Assembly (NCBI RefSeq): GCF_000281045.1
Contig: NW_008246095.1
Coordinates: 299,087 to 363,086 of the forward strand
Source: Saprolegnia diclina VS20
Lineage: Eukaryota; Oomycota; Saprolegniomycetes; Saprolegniales; Saprolegniaceae
Length of the DNA: 64,000 nucleotides
Reading direction: 5' to 3'
Below are positions 31,911 through 44,278 of the stretch, in pieces; positions within the stretch are counted from its first letter, which is position 1; each line of letters begins with the position of its first letter. The notes beneath the pieces are model-generated. The model saw only the letters and a list, made by a program, of their open reading frames with translations. It was not told the origin of the DNA and ran no database searches. Both the position numbers and the translations under genes were made by a program.

Positions 31911-34900
31911 ATGTACTTTGTCGACGCCCGCAGCGAGGCCGACGACGTTAACGCCAACGACCGGCGGCGACCGATCGCTGCGAAGCGTCAGCGCCGAGAG
32001 GCGCCGCGTGGCCTCGTGCCAGGGCAGCTTCGGAGCCTCGAGCCGGCCGCGCGCCGTCTGCCCAAACCGCAAGCGGTCATTCGACACGAGCCGATCGACT
32101 ACCTCGCGCTGCGACGAACAAGTTCGAGCACACAAGCGCTCTTGCGCAACCGCGAGCTGGTGCGCGAGATCCTCGCCCCGGCCTCGCCCGAGAAGAAGCC
32201 AATCGTCGCTCCACCCTCGATCCACGACCGCGTTGCCGCCTTGGCCGCCGCATCTTTCCATATGCAAGACGCCGTGGCACCTGTCGTCTACGCCCCCGAC
32301 GACGATCCGACGACCGTCTCCTTGCGCGATGCCCAGGTCGCCCGCGCCACAAAGGCCCTCGCGGCTCTGCGTGTCGAGCGTGCGCAGCTCACTGCGGCGT
32401 GCGAGAGCGATACGCAGCAGATTCAAAGCGTCCTCAACGACGTCCGCGCCAACATCTCGAGCATGTACATGTTTACACCCACCTTTCGCATTTGGACGCG
32501 CACCAAGACACAGTCGGCGCTCGAGCGCTGGGTCACGTACGGCAACGACCATGTTTCGTGTTTGGAGCACGGCCAGATGAGCTTGTAATCTAGGTACACG
32601 GCGTGGCGCCGGGCCGAGGCCGCGCAGCTACAGCAGCTCACGCACTTTGCCGTACCGATCCAACGCGCGTTTCGTGCGCGGCGGCAGGCACTACAAGGCC
32701 GCGTCGACCGCCGCGCGCTCCGCGCTGCCCAGTGGTGGGCCGCCGTAAGAATGCCGTCGTCCTGCGCGGTCGCTCATGATGCATGGCGCATTCTGTGTAG
32801 GTGACGATCCAGGCGTGGCTGCGACGACACATTGCGCGGACTGAGGTCCAGCGTCGACGCGAATCGCAGGTTGCTGTCGCGTTGCAGGCGGGGTGGCGCG
32901 GCCGCGACGGTCGACGGCGTGTGCGGCACCTTTTGCGCGACAAACTGCGCGCGCTCTTGCGGTAGGCTGCCACGTCATATGACGTGGCAAACGGAGGCGG
33001 TAGGCACTTGTCGCCGCTGGGCACGCTGCATCGCTTGGCCTACATTTATCACGGCAACATGCGCGGTGCCGTCGCTCGGCTTCTCTCGTTGGCTGAAGAC
33101 ACACGCGTTGATATGGACCCGATGCTGGCGACGACGCCGCTGGCACCAGTAACCATTCGCCGCTTGCACGATGCCGTGTACGAGCTCCAAGCCCTTGTCG
33201 TGAGCCGCCAAGCCGAGATTGCGCAAGCCCAGCGCCACTACGCTCTCCAGCGCGCACTGCGTCTCACGCGCGTGCGCGCGGACGACGCGGCGCACAAGTC
33301 GACGCTGCTGGCCGAGGCCATGGCCCGTCATTTTCGAGCGAACGAGCGCCTCCTCATGTACCTAGACTCCTCGCATCTCCGTGGTTGCAACTGCGTGTAG
33401 GTACAAGGAGGAGATGGACGCCAAGGAACGTCGGCGCGCCGAGCAGCATGCGGCGGGGACCGCCCTCTACCGCCAAATTTTGCTCGAGCGCCGCGAAGAA
33501 GACGAGAGCTGCCTTGCCATGCACATCCAGGAGATGGAAACGCGCCACTACATTGCAGAAGACGTGCGTGCGCATCATCGACACAGCGCACTCATGGGGT
33601 ATGTAGCGCTGGCGGTCGGCCGACAAACGTCGTCGCCTCGGCGAACTCGACAAGGTGGAGGCGTGGCAGCGCGCGCAGGACGATGCCGCCGCTGCGCGCA
33701 CCAAAGTGCTCGCGAACGAACTCGTGGCGCATCAAGCCACGGTGCACGCGGCTGCTACGCACGAACGCATCGAGCGTGACCAAGCATGGCTTGCCAAATC
33801 CAAGGTGCCACCACAGCTCCCTTCGTGCAACGATTGTGTGAGCCGGGGACTAGGACGATGCGGTGATCCAGCAGGCTCGGATGGCGGCGCGAGAGGCGGC
33901 CAGAGCTGCGGAAAAGGCACAGCGCAAAGCGCGCAAGCTGCAAGCAATCCAAGCACAGCAGCAGCGGTGCGGCAAGAACGTTGTATTTGAGTGCGTCACG
34001 TCTGCACGGTCTAGAGCCCGCGAGTTGGCCGCGGCCAGGGCCATCAAGCACCAGGAGCTGGCCGCCGAAGAGGCGGCGCGAGACCGCATGCTTGCCGAAG
34101 ACATGTACAACCAAGTTGCTAATGGTCTATAACCACCGATGCAATGTACTCAGGTGCATGCGTCGACTGATCACCGAGCAGAAAAAACAGCTCGAAGCCC
34201 AGCTCTGGGCGGCCCAGCGCGCAGCTGCGCAGCGAGCCAAGCCAGATCCGCTCGCCCTCGACCCCGCGGTCTTGCCGCTGCGACAGACAATCGAGCGAGA
34301 GCGCCGCGCTCGGCTCGCGTACGCTGCATAAACGCTGCATCCGATGGTCATCATGAGCTGTAGAATGGACGCAGAAGAAGCTGCGATGCGTCGTGTGATG
34401 CACGCCGACGCCAAGGCGGCGTATCTAGCGGCCGCGCGGCTTCGCAAGCGACAGCTGGACGCGGACGCGCGCGCCGAAGCGAAAGAGCTCATGGCCATGG
34501 CCGACGAAGAAGCGCTCGAGCAGCGACGGCTCGCTGCCGTGCGCAAGGCCGACGAATATGCAGCGACGCTGCGGGCGATGCAAGCGGCCGACGAAGGTAC
34601 CATGCTCGCTTCAACCTCTGCTTTCATGGCGGTGCAGCGTACAACAAGAAGCTCGCGGACCGCCTCTTTGAAGCCCGGTCGCGCAAGCTCATGCACAACG
34701 AGGAGATGCGTCTTCGGCGCCTGCTCCGTGAACTGCGCATCCGAGAAGAGTACCACGAGCGCAAAGAGCGTCGCAAGATGCAGGCGGAAGAGGCACATAT
34801 GCGCCAGCACGTCGCCGACGTCGAGAAGCGCCGGCTCAAGCGGCTTGAATGGACGCGGCGGGCCGAGATGTGCGTCGAAGACATTCGTAGTCACCAAGTG

Positions 34901-36605
34901 CGCGACCTCGAAGCGTGGGGGTTGCAAATCGGGCTTGCGTTCTGGCGACCACTCGAAGAAAAGACGCTGCAGGCCTACGTCATCGCGTACCCGACGCTCC
35001 TGCGCTGGAACATTCAGTTTATCCACTTGGTGACGGGTGTTCGCGGGGACCCCCCGTGGAAAAAAGTGACGTGGACGCCGTGTACGCTGCAGCTTGAAAA
35101 CACTTATAGTCTGTCTGACAAAACGCCTTGTAGTGGTCGCGCCGGAAGCGGTGCATGCTTCTTTAACCCACGCGCAAGAGCGTTGGCAGCGTCTTCGGTA
35201 GCACCCCTCTCTTCTTATCCGTCGGCGACGGAGCTGTAATGCGATTAGACAATCGTACCTGCCACGAATCGAGGCCGCACGCCTCGCCACGCAAGGCTAC
35301 GTGTGCCTCAGTGCCGGCGACCTTGACAAAGGTGCTTTTGCATCATCGTCACGAGCACGACAACCGCAGCGAACGATACATATGTAGCGCAAAGTAAACT
35401 CCGGGCAGCGTACGAGGCTGGCTACAAGGGCGCGCAGGTAGTGCGTGCGATCGCCAAGTGCTACGTGCAGCTCTACGAGCGCCATTGCCGCGACCATGAC
35501 ATCCGCATGGGCCGCGTGTGGTACACGCAGGCCAGCAAGCACGTTGAGCTTTCCATGTCGCCTTCGTTTCTCGTCGAATATGCTCAAGTAAAGACTCTAG
35601 CAGAAAATGAATATGCCACAGGACATTTAGGCTCTCTATCTCGCTGGGGCCCTTCAACATGCCGCCGAGGTCCTCGCGACGGTACAGTCCTCTGCCTCTA
35701 CCATCAAGTGCAATATGGGGTGAGTGCAGGTCATTTCCGGCTTTCCGACCTTCGAGCAGCTCCCCCGTGTCATCTTTCGTGCGGCAATGCTCTTGTGGTC
35801 GCTCGAGCTCTACGACCAGAGCAAGGACTACCTCGTGTACCTCCTCGAGGCGCCGCCGCCGCCGTGGACCGACGCCGAGCTCCTCTTTCTCATTGGCCGC
35901 CTCTACACGCTCGAGAACGACCCGCGCCAAGCGGCGTTGGCGTTTGACGATGCGTACCGCCGCTGGAAAGTGCAGTGGGCCTTCTCCGGTCGCCAGCTGC
36001 AGTTTGGATCGACCAAAGTGTGGCTCACGCACGCTACTGTGTGGCGCGACCTCGCTTCGAAAGCGCTTCGCCACCGCGAATATGTGCTCGCAAAAGACTT
36101 GTTTCAGCAAACCATCAAGCGCCGTGTGCGCGAAGCGCAACAGGGCGACGAAGACGCGAGTACGACCAGTGACGTCGATGCGTGGTCGCTCGATTGGTTC
36201 CACCTCGCGCAGAGCCACACGGGGCTCTGCGACAAGGCCAGTGCCGCGACCGCCGTCAAGCACTGGCTCACGCAACACCCGTACATGGACCAGCTCCTGA
36301 CCAAGTGCCAAGCGTGGTCGGCCTCCCATTGGGCGCACATTGGACTCGCGCTGCGCGACGACTACCGCCACGTGCACGCCGTCACAGACGTGACGCGATC
36401 TGAGAACGTCATCACCAAAGTGCCGCTGCACGAGAAGCGGCTCAAGCAATTGTGGCAGCGACACAAAAAGGTCCAGCAGCCCAAGAAGGCCAAGCGGACG
36501 ACCGCCGAGTTGCGCGAGTGGCGCGCGGTGACCGACCCCAACACCCACCGCACGTTTTACGTGCACGCGACGACGTTGGCGATCTCATGGGACAAGCCAA
36601 TCTAG
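31911..36605 (+). CDS. Large IQ / coiled-coil / TPR-like protein with C-terminal WW-like domain
   Basis: More than twelve exons appear to read as one gene. Order: a basic N-terminus (MYFVDARSEADD), several IQ-like calmodulin-binding motifs (IQRAFRARR, IQAWLRRHIAR, LQAGWRGRDGRRR), then a long Ala/Arg/Glu-rich coiled coil spread over small exons, then a globular part with repeat-like helices (LLFLIGRLYTLENDPRQAALAF resembles a tetratricopeptide), and at the end WRAVTDPNTHRTFYV..SWDKP, a WW-like domain. The fusion order suggests a cytoskeletal or flagellar scaffold; that is inference. Junctions checked include RALLR-HLSPLG (intron 32962-33003) and LLM-YKEEMDAKERRR. Two adjacent genes, split near 35100-35300, cannot be excluded, because the exon borders there are the least certain. 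Confidence 0.65.
32968..32989. repeat. Perfect 22-bp palindrome inside an intron
   Basis: The sequence tgccacgtcatatgacgtgg with its final CA is fully self-complementary. It makes up half of a 42-nt intron (32962-33003), so the whole intron could fold into a hairpin. The half-site CCACGTCA equals the ACGT-core element bound by bZIP factors. Confidence 0.9.
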
Positions 36606-36621
36606 TTCTTATTGCTGCTGC

Positions 36622-37870
36622 TTAGTCAAAGACCTTGGTCGCATGCGACTTGACCGTCGCAAGGACGTGGGCTTGGAGCTTGGCCACGATCGGACACGGC
36701 GGAAAGGTGATGTCGCCGGCGTCGTAGATGAGATGCTGGATCGGCAGCACAAAGCGCGACGTGCTTGTCAAGAAGGCACCCGACCAGCGCGGCGCGTCAT
36801 CCATGTGTGGCGGTGTCAAGCGCACGGGAATCGAGAGCGCGTCACAGGCCTCGAGCACGAGGTCGCGCATCGTGCCCTTGAGAATTCCGTCGTCGGCTGT
36901 CACAAGCGTCTCGTCCTAGTTACACAATGGGATGGTCTCGGTCATGGACGAGTTGGCAGTACTTGGACAACAAAAAAGTTCGATTGCGACGCTTCGTACA
37001 AGAGACGCGTGGACGGCTCCATGAGCACGAGCTCTTCCGTGTCGGGGCGCATGGCATCGTAGAGCGCTTGGCGATCTTTGGCCCACTGCAGATCCTTGAC
37101 CTACTTGCATCGACAGGAGACTTGCAGGCGCCGCAAGAGGGCGTACCAGGGGGTTCTTACGCGGCGTCCCCGCGACCTCGACCTGGATGTACTTGCCGTC
37201 CTTGGAGCCCATGAGCCCAATGTGGCACAACACATCGCCTTTGCCCTACGTGTACATACATAAGTATTGTTGTGTGGGTATGCATCGAGATGCATACCGG
37301 TTCCTGGATGACTTGGGACATCGAGGTTGCATCGGGGCTTGGCTGCATGACCAGCGTCAGCTTGTACTCTTGGTGCGGCGGGAACGCATTGTCGCGCTGC
37401 AAGTCTTGCATGGCGGCACGCAGCGTTGAGAGCACGCGCGGCTTGATCACTACAGCGCAGAATATGAGCTGGCAGCGCTTGGGCAGGATCGCATATACGC
37501 TTGACGAGCTCGTCGTCAGATGCGTCCTTGACAATGCCGGGCGTAGGCTGCACTACAAATACAAGAACGATGACAAGGCGTAGCCATAGGCGAACGGACC
37601 GAGGCGCTTCAGATGGCTCTCGAGAGCAAACACAAACTTGGACTGGACGGTGCGGGCGCCGCTGTACACGCCTAGCCGTAGCCAGTGAGGTGTCGCCCAG
37701 AACGGCCATGCTTGCATACCCTTGGGGCAGGCGAGAATGAAGGCCGAGCCGTCCTTCTCGCATGGGATCGCGACGCCGTTCTTGGCGGCGGCCATCACTC
37801 GGCGCATCCTGTTCGATCCTTCGGGGTACTTCCCAAACTGCGACCATGTTTCAAACCGCTCGTGTTGCAT
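36622..37870 (-). CDS. Class IV (PLP-dependent) aminotransferase
   Basis: A fold-type IV PLP enzyme related to branched-chain aminotransferases and aminodeoxychorismate lyase. Seven exons join to give an N-terminus MQHERFETWSQF, then GVYSGARTV..FVFALESHLKRL, a KDLQWAKDRQAL block that should carry the PLP Lys, YEASQSNFFVV and DDGILKGTMRDLVLEAC. The KDLQWAKDRQ context resembles the plant branch of class IV enzymes (the At5g27410-type proteins) more than mitochondrial BCATs. The substrate is unknown. The stop lies 16 bp from the stop of the preceding forward gene. The start is 110 bp from a divergent neighbour, so the two probably share a promoter. Confidence 0.85.
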
Positions 37871-37980
37871 TCCGTTTTAAACATGTGTTTAGAACAGTTG
37901 AATAAAACGTCCTTATCCGGTATCTGTACGGATACCAGGACTTCTTCACAATCCGAATCGGCAGCAGAAGCAGGAGCAGC

Positions 37981-38865
37981 ATGCCAGACGCGACGGCCTA
38001 CTCCACCCTTGGCCTGCGCGTGGTCGTCGGCGTTCTCGTCGGCTTTGCCGCAGCCCGGCGCGGTCTCAAGAAGAAGTCGCTCGATCGCTCCGGCGCCATC
38101 GCTGCCTTCCTCGTCGGCGCCATCTCCATGGCCTGCGGCTACCGCTTTGGCATCCTCCTCCTTGGTTTCTACTTTTCGGGCTCCAAGCTCACGACGTTCC
38201 AAGAGGCACAGAAGGCCACCTTGGACGCCTCTGTCAAGGAAGGGGGACAGCGCAGCGCGCGCCAAGTCCTTGCCTGCAGCCTCCTCGCGTGCATCGTCTG
38301 CATCGTCTACGCCATCCTCTACCTCGACGACGCCCCGCTGAATGCGTCGGCACGACCGACTGCTACGTTCCTCTGGGGCTGCTACATTGGGCACTATGCG
38401 TGCTGCGCCGCAGATACGTGGGCGTCGGAGCTTGGTGTGCTTGCACCAGGCGCGCCAATCCTCATCACCAACTGGTGCAAGCGTGTGCCTCCGGGCACGA
38501 ACGGCGGCGTCTCGTTCGTAGGCACTCTCGCGTCAGCGGCCGGTGGCGCGTTTATCGGGCTCCTCTTCTACGTCTACGGCGCTATCTTCTTGGCATCGTC
38601 CAGCGTGCCCCAATGGCCGGCGATTCCGTTTGGTCTTTGCATGGGCGTGCTCGGATCTGTCTTGGACTCGGTGCTTGGCGCGACGGTCCAGATCACGTGG
38701 TACGACGAGTCGGCGCAAAAGATCGTGTCAGCACCAGCAACGCACGAGCCTTTCGCCTATCGGCACGTGTGCGGCTACGATGTCCTCTCGAACGAGCAGG
38801 TGAACCTCGTCTCGGTCGCACTTACGACGCTTGGCAGTGGGTATCTTGCCCAGTACTTCTTTTAA
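37981..38865 (+). CDS. TMEM19 / DUF92 family membrane protein
   Basis: A multi-pass membrane protein of 294 residues, single exon. It starts MPDATAYSTLGLRVVVGVLVG and has about six to seven hydrophobic helices. Family blocks are visible: KKKSLDRSGAIAAFLVGAI, GFYFSGSKLT, ADTWASELGVL, GTNGGVSFVGTLAS and the C-terminal VNLVSVAL. Plant and cyanobacterial relatives (VTE6) phosphorylate phytyl phosphate; the animal protein has no settled function. In an oomycete without a plastid a prenyl-phosphate role is possible but unproven. It is divergent from the aminotransferase with 110 bp between start codons. Confidence 0.93.
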   Translation: MPDATAYSTLGLRVVVGVLVGFAAARRGLKKKSLDRSGAIAAFLVGAISMACGYRFGILLLGFYFSGSKLTTFQEAQKATLDASVKEGGQRSARQVLACSLLACIVCIVYAILYLDDAPLNASARPTATFLWGCYIGHYACCAADTWASELGVLAPGAPILITNWCKRVPPGTNGGVSFVGTLASAAGGAFIGLLFYVYGAIFLASSSVPQWPAIPFGLCMGVLGSVLDSVLGATVQITWYDESAQKIVSAPATHEPFAYRHVCGYDVLSNEQVNLVSVALTTLGSGYLAQYFF

Positions 38866-39778
38866 GGTCATAATAAAGAACCGACTGCTGCAGAGCTGGA
38901 TGTAGTAGCTCGTTCAAGTCCACCTCGTTGTCGAATCGATCACGCGTGGAGGGCTCATGCCAACGACACCAACATAACCGTGTATATGCGTGCTTGCGTG
39001 TGCAGCAGGAACGTTCGTGACCGTCGTCAGCACTGATCGTCCGTTGCCACAGCCGCTCGCATGAGCCCATTTCCCAGCCAGCACCTGCGCCATTGTACGC
39101 TTTGCAGCAAACTTGTTCATGCGCATTTTCGATGCCAAGATATCCCGGGTATACAAGAGCTTTGAACTGTTAGCTTCACATGGCGAGAGCGCTCGTGAGT
39201 CCACGCTGATGGGCAGCATCCGACTCCCAACTTCAACATCAACCGTGCTCACCGCTCCACCGGGCGGGATCTCACGCGCAAAAAACGCAGCAAGAGACCG
39301 CCAAAGTACACGTTGAGCAGGTGGTATTTGCATCAAAAGTCAAATAATCAGTGATCTAACTAGCATTGAACCAACGACGCTTCTGCAAAGCCACCACAAG
39401 GACACTAGGATGACGACACTGCTTGAGAAAGTAGCAAGTACAGTGGTAGCCGTATGTCTATTAAGCACGACTTGTCTACGTATACATCGTCTGAAGGACA
39501 ACTACATGTCCTTACTTCCTCCGCCTGCCTCCGCCGCCTCGTGTGCGGTTGGCTTCAAGCGCCATTTCCCTCCACTTTTTTAATGCTTTGCACCCAATAT
39601 ATTATTGCAACAATCAAATCGCCATACAAATATGGAGTTCAACGCACGACATAATAAAGAACGACCACCCGCGCTAAAGATATAAGTTCAACATGAACGC
39701 GCCAATCAGCGGCCAGCGAAGGTGGCCAGCCCGTTTCGTCATCATTGGATCTTGGCCGTCGGCAGCAAGCGGAGTGGC
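38866..39778. other. Intergenic with CCAAT boxes near the lipase start
   Basis: On the reverse strand 38914-39336 holds a frame of 140 codons without family motifs; I do not call it a gene. CCAAT at 39702-39706 and ATTGG at 39744-39748 lie 73 and 31 bp before the lipase start and are candidate promoter elements. The rest, including an AT-rich part at 39560-39690, shows nothing. Confidence 0.5.
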
Positions 39779-42274
39779 ATGGCGCGGCCCCATGAGCAGA
39801 CGCTCTTGAAGCGGTCCGCCGTCTACTACATGCGCTTCTGGCTCTACATCACGGGCCTCCAGGTAGACCTGCATGCGCATGAAGCCGCTGCTTAACGAGG
39901 TACAATCGCGTAGTCGCAAGCCACCCTATGGCGCAACTTGGTTCTCGACTGGCGCTTCCGCGGCTCGACCAAGGAAGGCCTGTACGTGCTTACGCGCAAC
40001 CTATTGCATCTGCTGTGGCGCTCGGTGCGCCTTCTCATGGTCCCGGATGTCTTCTTCCGGTACTTTGTCGCGACCTTTTCGCTGCAAATGCTCTTTGAGC
40101 TCTGGCAGCTCGTCAAGCAGCAGCTCGTCAAGCTCTGGCTGCAAACGTCCGCCAAAGGCCGCCGGAGCCTCAAGCTGCGCACGGCGCTCGCAAAGGCCAA
40201 GACGCTCTCGGAGCGGCAGACCATTGGGTCGGAGCTCGACGTCATCGAGGGCCATGACAAGTGGCGCAAGGACCCGTCCGCCGGGCTCTTCCACTACGAA
40301 CGCGTCCAGAAGAAGATCGCCATGTACCGCCGCCTCATCGCCGAGAAGGATGTGCTTGGCATTATGTTTTCGCTGCGCGCAGGGCTCTTGCGCAAGCACT
40401 GGGGCCTCGGGAACCCCGCGCTGTACGACGTGAGCTACAGTACGTCCTACATGTTTGAATTTGACGATCTCACGCCGCCGTGTCTAGTTGGCACCAAGCA
40501 CCTCGTGGACGAGTACTTGGACACGATCCTCGAGTCGATGGATCTCGTCTTGCGGGCCAAGGGCACCGAGTCGACGATCGGGTCTGCCGACGACGTGAGC
40601 AAGCAAGAGCTCAGCATCGACAACAAGCTCGCGTTCTTCAGCGAGACTCGCCATGCGTATGGGCGGTCGGCGCTCATGCTCAGTGGCGGCGGCGGCCTTG
40701 GCTTGTACCACTCGGGCATCATCAAGACGCTCGTGGACGAAGACATTCTGCCGACCGTCATCTCGGGCGCGTCCGCCGGCTCGATTGTCGCGGGCTGCGT
40801 CGGCGTGCGCACGGACGACGAGCTCCAAGATGTATAATGTGTGTCGTGAGGCCAAGGACTTATGGATATGTGTAGCTCTTTACGACCGAAGCCCTCAACC
40901 TCCGCTTCTTTGGCACCAACGTCACGGCCAAGGACGTTGCGCAGTACACGCCGTCGTGGCTCGCAGCGCTGGAAGACGTGCTGCCCACGCAGGCCTTCCG
41001 CAATGTGCAGGAAGGGTACGTCGTCGCGGCGCGCTTCCTCGACAAGGGCTACATCCTCGACAATGCCATTTTGAAGGAGTGTCTCCAAACCAACATGGGG
41101 GACTTTACGTTCCGTGAGGCGTACGACCGAACCGGCCGCATCATCAACATCACGGTCACGCCGTCCCAGTCCACGTACGAAACCCATATCTTAGCGTGTG
41201 GAAATCGTCTAATGGTGTCGCGGTGTAGGGACTACCCGCAGCTGCTCAACTACCTCACGGCGCCCAACGTACTCGTGTGGTCGGCGTCCCTTGCGTCCTG
41301 TGCGATTCCGCTCATCTTTGCTCCCGTGGAGCTGCTCGGCAAAGACCAAGTACGCTTCCTAGTACTGGTCGACTGCCTATCTCACTATCTTTTGACGTAG
41401 CATGGCAATATCGTGCCCGTGTACCGAGAAGGCCTCAAGTGGAGCGATGGCAGGTATATATATTCTCTCGTATCTGGATGGACGTAATGGTTGGGATAGT
41501 GTCGAGTGCGATTTGCCCATGGAGCGGTTGAGTGAGCTCTTCAACGTCAACCACTTTATCGTGAGCCAAGTCAACATCCACTACAAGTTCATTTCCGGCT
41601 ATGCGTCGCTCGGTGGCGGCGACATTCTCGGCTTTCTCAAGAAGCAGATGAAGGCGTACATCAAGAACATTGCCGAGTTTGGGCTCAACACGTCGGTGCT
41701 CAAATTTTTCGGCATCGGTCTCGTGCCCTTATTGACGCAGGTACGATGTTTGCATTTCCGAGGCTAGATTATCGCATCGGCTTTTGGTTAGACATACGAA
41801 GGCGACGTGACGATCCCGCTCGCGTCGCAAGTGTCGTTCCACGAGATGTGCAAGCGCGTGCTCGTGAACCCGTCTCGGCGCGAGTTTGACTCGCTCGTGC
41901 TCTCGGGCGAGCGCGCGACGTGGCCCCATCTCTCGCGCATCCAGACCATGTGCCGCATCGAGTATGCGTTGGAGCGCGCCGTGCGCTACTTGCGCGGCGA
42001 ACAAGCGATCGAAGACGAGAAGCGCACGGGCGTGAGCAGCCTCGGCCGCGTCCCGTCCTTTTACACGTCGTCGAGCTCGATGAACCTCACGGGGCTCCTG
42101 CCGCGCAAGCCGAGTGGCGGCCAGCTCAAGGACCCCAGCCCCAACGGTACCAAGTCGGTGATTCGCCGCAACAAGTCGGTCAACGTTGCAGGCGCCGTCA
42201 TGACGATGGAATCGAGCTTTAGCTCGTTTGGGCGCGCATCCAACAGCAGCCTCGCCGACGCCAGCACGTCCTAG
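39779..42274 (+). CDS. Patatin-domain triacylglycerol lipase (SDP1/TGL3-5 type)
   Basis: Hydrolyses storage triacylglycerol on lipid droplets. Seven exons over six introns (44-54 nt, all ending TAG) give 732 residues. N-terminal helices (YYMRFWLYITGL, SQATLWRNLVLDWR) precede the patatin domain. The oxyanion loop is LSGGGGLGLYHSG, the nucleophile elbow GASAGS, and the dyad Asp sits in WSDGSVECDLP, a motif restored only when intron 41454-41499 is removed. The block RLSELFNVNHFIVSQVN is diagnostic for the SDP1/TGL branch, though the usual following Pro-His reads Ile-His here. The tail is Ser-rich and basic. Coding-like sequence just after the stop (about 42310-42395) could be another exon. CCAAT boxes at -73 and -31. 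Confidence 0.93.
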
Positions 42275-42438
42275 ATCCCCTGGTGCGGTACTACGTCATA
42301 GTACATAGAGGAAGACACCTTTTTCCATCCGGAATGCTACGTGGCCCGCAACATCCTTGATGCGTTCGTCTTGGTCAAGCAGAAGAGGCATGCATGATTG
42401 TACAACACATCAAGGTGAGGGTGAGAAGTTGAGCCGAA

Positions 42439-42800
42439 ATGACTCGACGCACCGTACACCCACCGAACGACGCAGCGGCCAAAGCGGCGCGGCTGGCGAA
42501 GGACCGACGCGCCAAGGAAACCGATGTGGGATCTATGCTTGACTTGGACGATACAAGTCAGAGCTCTCGTCTGTCGCCCTGACGCAAGTGCGTGGGGAGA
42601 AGAGCGAGCTTCGTGTTGGGAGGCTGCCCAAGAAGGGACTGGTGGGCGGGTTAAAAGGAGTAGCTAAGGTGAGCGTGCTGCTTGGAGGCGACTTCTTTGG
42701 AAACGAGCTTGAACCGACGCTGACAGTTGCCGCCTTGCTAAAACGGTGGTTCGGGCAACTGCTGGAGATGGAGATGGAGATGGCCTTGCTTGGCCAATAA
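42439..42800 (+). CDS. Possible small hypothetical gene
   Basis: A short exon starts MTRRTVHPPNDAAAKAARLA and reads to GSMLDLDDT. A putative 32-nt intron (about 42556-42587) would join it to RGEKSELRVGRLPKKGLVGG and a hydrophobic end with a GGAGAT-encoded Met-Glu repeat. Composition is protein-like but I know no relatives, and the intron is shorter than others here. It could also be 3' exons of the lipase gene or decayed sequence. Confidence 0.3.
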
Positions 42801-43077
42801 CACTGCTTCACGCGTGCCGCATGAGACTAGGCCTACAAGCACCAGCGACCTTGCCGTTGGATCTGCACGTCCATGGACTATATATGCATGGCATGCAGGT
42901 CCAACACTGCTCGGCTCTAGTACGAACCCTACATGCGTGCGATCACGCTCCGAGAGGACTCGACGAGGTCTCGCATGTACGAGTCGTACTGGTGCCTATG
43001 AGTGCTGGAGAGGACCTTTACGCCATCCATAGTCCATGGACGGCAGTTCTTGACGGCCAGTTTATATCGATAATACC

Positions 43078-43140
43078 AAATCTATCTATCCAACGTTCTA
43101 TCCAACTATGTATCTACCTATCTAGGTATCGATCGATCCT
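43078..43140. repeat. TATC/ATCTA microsatellite-like tract
   Basis: Irregular repeats of tatc, atcta and atcgatcg fill about 60 bp in front of the LRR gene. Units are diverged and the tract is short. Confidence 0.55.
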
Positions 43141-43213
43141 TGCAGAACGGTTGAACCTGAAATAGGAACATCGTAGTGAGCGGAGGTGCGAAACCGCAAG
43201 ATACAAATCTACC

Positions 43214-44276
43214 ATGAGCGACGACGAAGGGGCACCGCGCCTCCAGGCGTTCTGCAGCCGCTTTGGCATCGAGGTCGAAGACGACGACGACGACGTCGAG
43301 GAGCTCGACCTCTCGGAGAAAGAGCTCTCGGAGCTGCCGCCCGACCTCTTTGAGATTGAAGCGTTCTGCGACGCGCTCAAGACGCTGTGCCTCGAGCGCA
43401 ACCAGCTGCGCACGCTGCCGGACGCGCTCGGCAACCTCCGCGCCGTCACGGAGCTCTACCTCCGCGAGAACCAACTGACGTCGCTGCCGTCCTCGATCGG
43501 CGACCTCAAAGAACTCGACTCGCTGTATCTCGAAGACAACCAGCTCACGGTGGAGGGCATTCCGGACGCCATGCGCACGCTCTCGCAGCTCAAGGGCCTC
43601 TGCTTGCACCGCAATCGCCTGACGGTGCGCACGCTCCTCGCATGATGGGGGTGTCACGAGCCCAAATTGTAGGCGGTGCCGCTCTCGCTGCTCGCACTCA
43701 CGTCCTTGGAAGAGCTCTACCTGGACAACAACCAGATTGAGAGCCTCCCGGACGAGATCGGCCAGCTCGTGCATCTCCGCGAGCTCGATATGCCGGGCAA
43801 TCGACTTACGAGCCTGCCGAAATCGTTTGTCCAGCTCACAAAGCTCGAGATTTTGCACATGGAAGGTCGTCTCTGTCCATATAGCAAGGTGGGTAACGAG
43901 GACGTCGGCTGTAGGCAACTGCCTCGAGACGCTGCCGAAAGGACTCGGCGGTCTCGTCTCGCTGCGCAAGATCTACTTGCAGGACAATGCGATCACGAAG
44001 CTCCACGCGTCCCTCGGCCGCTGCACCAAGATGGAGGTCATCAACATAGAAAACAACAAACTCACCAAAGTCGCCAAGCGCATTGGCGACCTGCCCAAGC
44101 TCAAGCACCTCTTGCTCGCGAGCAACAACATTGAGACGCTGCCGTTCAACCCTTACGAGAAGGCGCCCGGCCTCCGACGACTCACGCTCAGCGGCAACAA
44201 GCTCTCGCCCGACATCCTCAAGCTCGAACACCACGTGCCGTCGGACGCGGCGATTGCAGAAGGCGACGACGAGTGA
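43214..44276 (+). CDS. Leucine-rich-repeat protein, SHOC2/Ras-suppressor-like LRRs
   Basis: Introns 43625-43672 and 43866-43914 removed, the protein has 321 residues. After an acidic start (MSDDEGAPRLQAF, then EDDDDDVEELDLSEKEL) it is almost wholly LRRs of the 23-residue type: L..L.L..N.L..LP..I..L, for example LRTLPDALGNLRAVTELYLREN and LTSLPSSIGDLKELDSLYLEDN-type units, about ten in all. It has no kinase, LRR-cap or membrane segment. Such plain LRR proteins bind other proteins, often small GTPases. It ends 2 bp before the assembly gap, but the TGA is inside sequenced bases, so the gene is complete. Confidence 0.9.
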
Positions 44277-44278
44277 CA

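Noticed and set aside
38914-39336. A 140-codon reverse-strand frame (MMQIPPAQRVLW)
   Set aside because: No motif, no supporting exons, and codon use is mixed.
39380-39395. tRNA-like B box (ggttcaatgc on the reverse strand)
   Set aside because: The T-arm stem does not pair and no box A lies at the right distance.
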